Of a DNA stretch of 21,078 nucleotides, positions 18,985-21,078 are shown piece by piece. The notes below the pieces were generated by a model. That model was given only the letters and a program-made list of their open reading frames with translations. It did not search any database and was not told the DNA's origin. Origin of the DNA: Welwitschia mirabilis (taxonomy: Eukaryota > Gnetophyta > Gnetopsida > Welwitschiales); contig JBOZIK010000001.1 in assembly GCA_051453625.1 (NCBI GenBank), positions 280,447,849 to 280,468,926 of the forward strand, written 5' to 3'. Position numbers and translations under genes: made by a program. Position 1 is the stretch's first letter, and every line of letters starts with the position of its first letter.

Positions 18985-20790
18985 TGATATTCATGATTTA
19001 TGTTGTTTCAATAAGAGATTATCCTTCAATAAGATTTATCACTTTTTTATTTCTTATTTAAAATCTAAAAATTATGCTATTAAAGTTTTATCCTTTTATT
19101 ACTTTTACCTCCAATTAATTTTACTAAAACATTATTATGTAGATTTTATGTTTTATCAATTAGTGAATATTTAATTTAGTTCTTATTTTTTTGAGAGAAT
19201 GTAATATTCTAGGATCATAGCCTTAGTAATAAATATTTTTTTTCTTTTCAATAAAAGTATTAAATAAATTTTAGAATTTGAATAAAATTCATTTTTAGTT
19301 TGCCTTGGTATTTCATTTTTGCTCTTATTTTGTCTCTAGTTTTTATTTAATCTTTTAAAGAAATTACACTTTCAATGACTTAGTTGAAATTTTCGATTTG
19401 AACACTAGGGTAATTTAAAAAATGGGCAAGTGTTAAAAATTCATGAATCATCAATCCTTAAACATGATATAAGAAATTGTTTTAAAAGTTAACTTATCCT
19501 TATCTAATTCTTTCTTATCTCATTCTTTTGGTGCAAATCATGCTATTACTTGAACATCTTTTAAACTTAACTTATGTTTTACTTTATAAAGTTATCATGA
19601 CTAGTAGTTTTTACTTGAGTATTAAAGTGATAAGATTGGATTCACCCAATCATAAAACATTAAAATGTCTATGAACTTTATTTTAAGGAAGATGCTTTGG
19701 ACTTTTGTGTTTTCTCTTAATCTCATAGATATTTGATTATTAGAGGTGTTGTTTCTTATCTTTCAGCTCATTTCTTTACCTTTATCTTTATAAGTGCGTG
19801 GTCTAGTAGTGGGAGAAAAAAATAAATCACCATTATGTCATACCGCACTAGGTTTCATTTTCCCAAGAGGGACTTTTGATAGTGTTAGTAGTAATGCAAA
19901 CTCCACTAAAGGGTTAGTTGGCCATGCTTTATAGCTTTCTACTTCTCTGGCTATGGTTTCCCCTCAATATGGATTAAAATAAAATACTTTAAGGCTATAG
20001 GATTAGTGATATTCCTAGTGTTATCAGAGGCATTATTTGTTTCCTAGGCTCATTCTACTTACAGTATTTTCACATGATTATTTCACTTTTAAGAATTTGG
20101 GTGCGTTTTAAGGTGTTAGCAAGTGAGTTTATTTCTTACAGCTTTTGATATTATCATTTATTATTTGAAAGCATTAGTTACTTAGCATCATCCTCATCAC
20201 TACCTATTTGAATGGAACTTTATGAAGTTTTTGCATTATATTATGCATCATCCACTAGGTGATTTTATGATTTATTATACGAAGTTTGCTAGGTTTGAAT
20301 TTAGGATAGGTACACAATATTATTCATGTTTCTAAGTTGTCTATTTTTATTTTGTTTCCCTTAGTTGTTTTCTTGGGTATTTCAAAGTCATTTCCATACA
20401 TTTTCATCACAAATCCTTAGGACTTAATTATTTTTAATTTTTGTTTTCCTTTTGAAATTTTTATTTCTAAAAGATAATTTTCTTTTTGCAAATAAATTTT
20501 ATTTAGTTTATGATGATATGTTTTTCAATCTCTTTGAGAATTAGTTATTTAATTTTCTTTTTGTGTTTTGATGCATGTAGTATTATTTTTCAATAATTAT
20601 GAGTTCATTACACATTTATCTTTCTTAGCTTGGTGTCTTTACCTCCTTTATTATATCTTGATTTATCATCATTATTAACCATATTTTCCATCCTCAAACC
20701 TTTTACTACTTTTCTTAAACCTCTATGATATTATTTAAGCTTAACTACTTTTGCTCATAGCTCCAAATTTTTTGATCCTTTGAAAAACTC
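18985..20790. other. AT-rich non-coding stretch, 3' part of the right element
   Basis: No conserved protein motif was found on either strand; a 94-codon plus-strand stretch at 18890-19174 overlaps the preceding frame and is Leu/Tyr-rich by composition. By position this would be the 3' untranslated part of the right-hand element, which in Athila-type elements can be long. No polypurine tract next to an LTR start could be fixed. Confidence 0.45.
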
Positions 20791-21078
20791 TTGTTGTCCT
20801 TCTTGTCATCCAGACAACAAGGCTAATGATGCATTAATATTTTTAAATAGTCATCATTTTCATGTTTCATCTATTTTAGACTAAATTTGACCCTTGTTTT
20901 TATGCATAGAATATTATTTACAATCTACCTATATTGCTTTCTTGTACTTAAACTTGCATATTGATCTTTTTAATCTTAACTTAATGAGATACAGAATATA
21001 TTAATTAATCTGTAAGGGGATAAGATATATTTTTTGAGATATTTTAAATAAAATTTAAAGGGTTATTTTTAAATTTTC
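20791..21078 (+). other. Possible LTR/leader-like trace of the same family
   Basis: GTCATCCAGACAACAAGGC at 20805-20823 and the following AATGATGCATTAATATTTTT resemble the palindromic motif and the AACAATAAGGCTAATGCAC piece of the left LTR (about 6370-6390, minus strand). The rest does not align well by eye, so this may be a truncated 3' LTR start or only the shared motif. Confidence 0.3.

Larger units (their letters stand above)
14456..21078 (+). mobile_element. Second Athila-family element, plus strand, apparently without pol
   Basis: Its LTR, PBS and leader align with those of the left element, in the opposite orientation, so the two belong to one family. Past the leader the content differs: a long decayed acidic/Asn-rich frame (about 16441-18984) and then non-coding AT-rich sequence, with no protease, RT, RNase H or integrase motif on either strand. 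That suggests a non-autonomous derivative, or one with an accessory ORF before a gag-pol lying outside the window. The 3' LTR is not certainly present; a possible trace starts near 20.8 kb. Confidence 0.65.

Overview
The window looks like repeat-rich intergenic (heterochromatic) DNA from a seed plant. It is strongly AT-rich. I found no intact cellular gene, tRNA, rRNA or CRISPR array. Everything recognisable is the remains of plant retrotransposons: two related Ty3/gypsy LTR elements of Athila type, a decayed LINE, an orphan gag-like piece, and a tandem repeat family of unknown origin. The species cannot be named from the sequence.

Left part (1-6567, minus strand): the 5' half of an Athila-like element, read right to left. 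It has an LTR (5495-6567), a decayed tRNA-Asp-type primer-binding site (5474-5491), a leader with recurring palindromes, a broken gag (about 3183-4839), a retropepsin-like protease reading frame (2409-3182) and reverse transcriptase (1534-2060). After a 683-base N gap comes a second, overlapping RT copy that runs into RNase H (1-850). Stops, frameshifts and lost catalytic residues show that the element is dead.

Middle part (6568-14455): two direct tandem copies (A and B) of a unit of about 1.12 kb, which begins with a minisatellite of 24-26 bp units. A third, partial copy (C) lies at 12470-13029. Between B and C are unassigned AT-rich DNA with a 66-bp duplication, a minus-strand gag-like fragment (10021-11300) and a stretch with a TATA-like box. 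Copy C abuts a minus-strand LINE remnant (13030-14180) in which RT and downstream zinc-finger-region motifs can still be read.

Right part (14456-21078, plus strand): a second element of the left element's family, pointing the opposite way. Its LTR (14456-15676), PBS and leader align with the first element. Past the leader it carries no protease or RT. Instead it has a long, stop-riddled acidic/Asn-rich reading frame (about 16441-18984) with a 30-bp repeat block, a possible coiled coil and a duplicated C-terminal module. About 1.8 kb of AT-rich non-coding sequence follows, then a possible trace of LTR or leader sequence near 20.8 kb.

No genes cooperate here. The biology is one of insertion, nesting and decay, with C-to-T/G-to-A transitions dominating the decay where an ancestral state can be inferred. 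The feature most likely to be undescribed is the reading frame of the right-hand element, which looks like a non-autonomous or accessory-ORF derivative of the same family.
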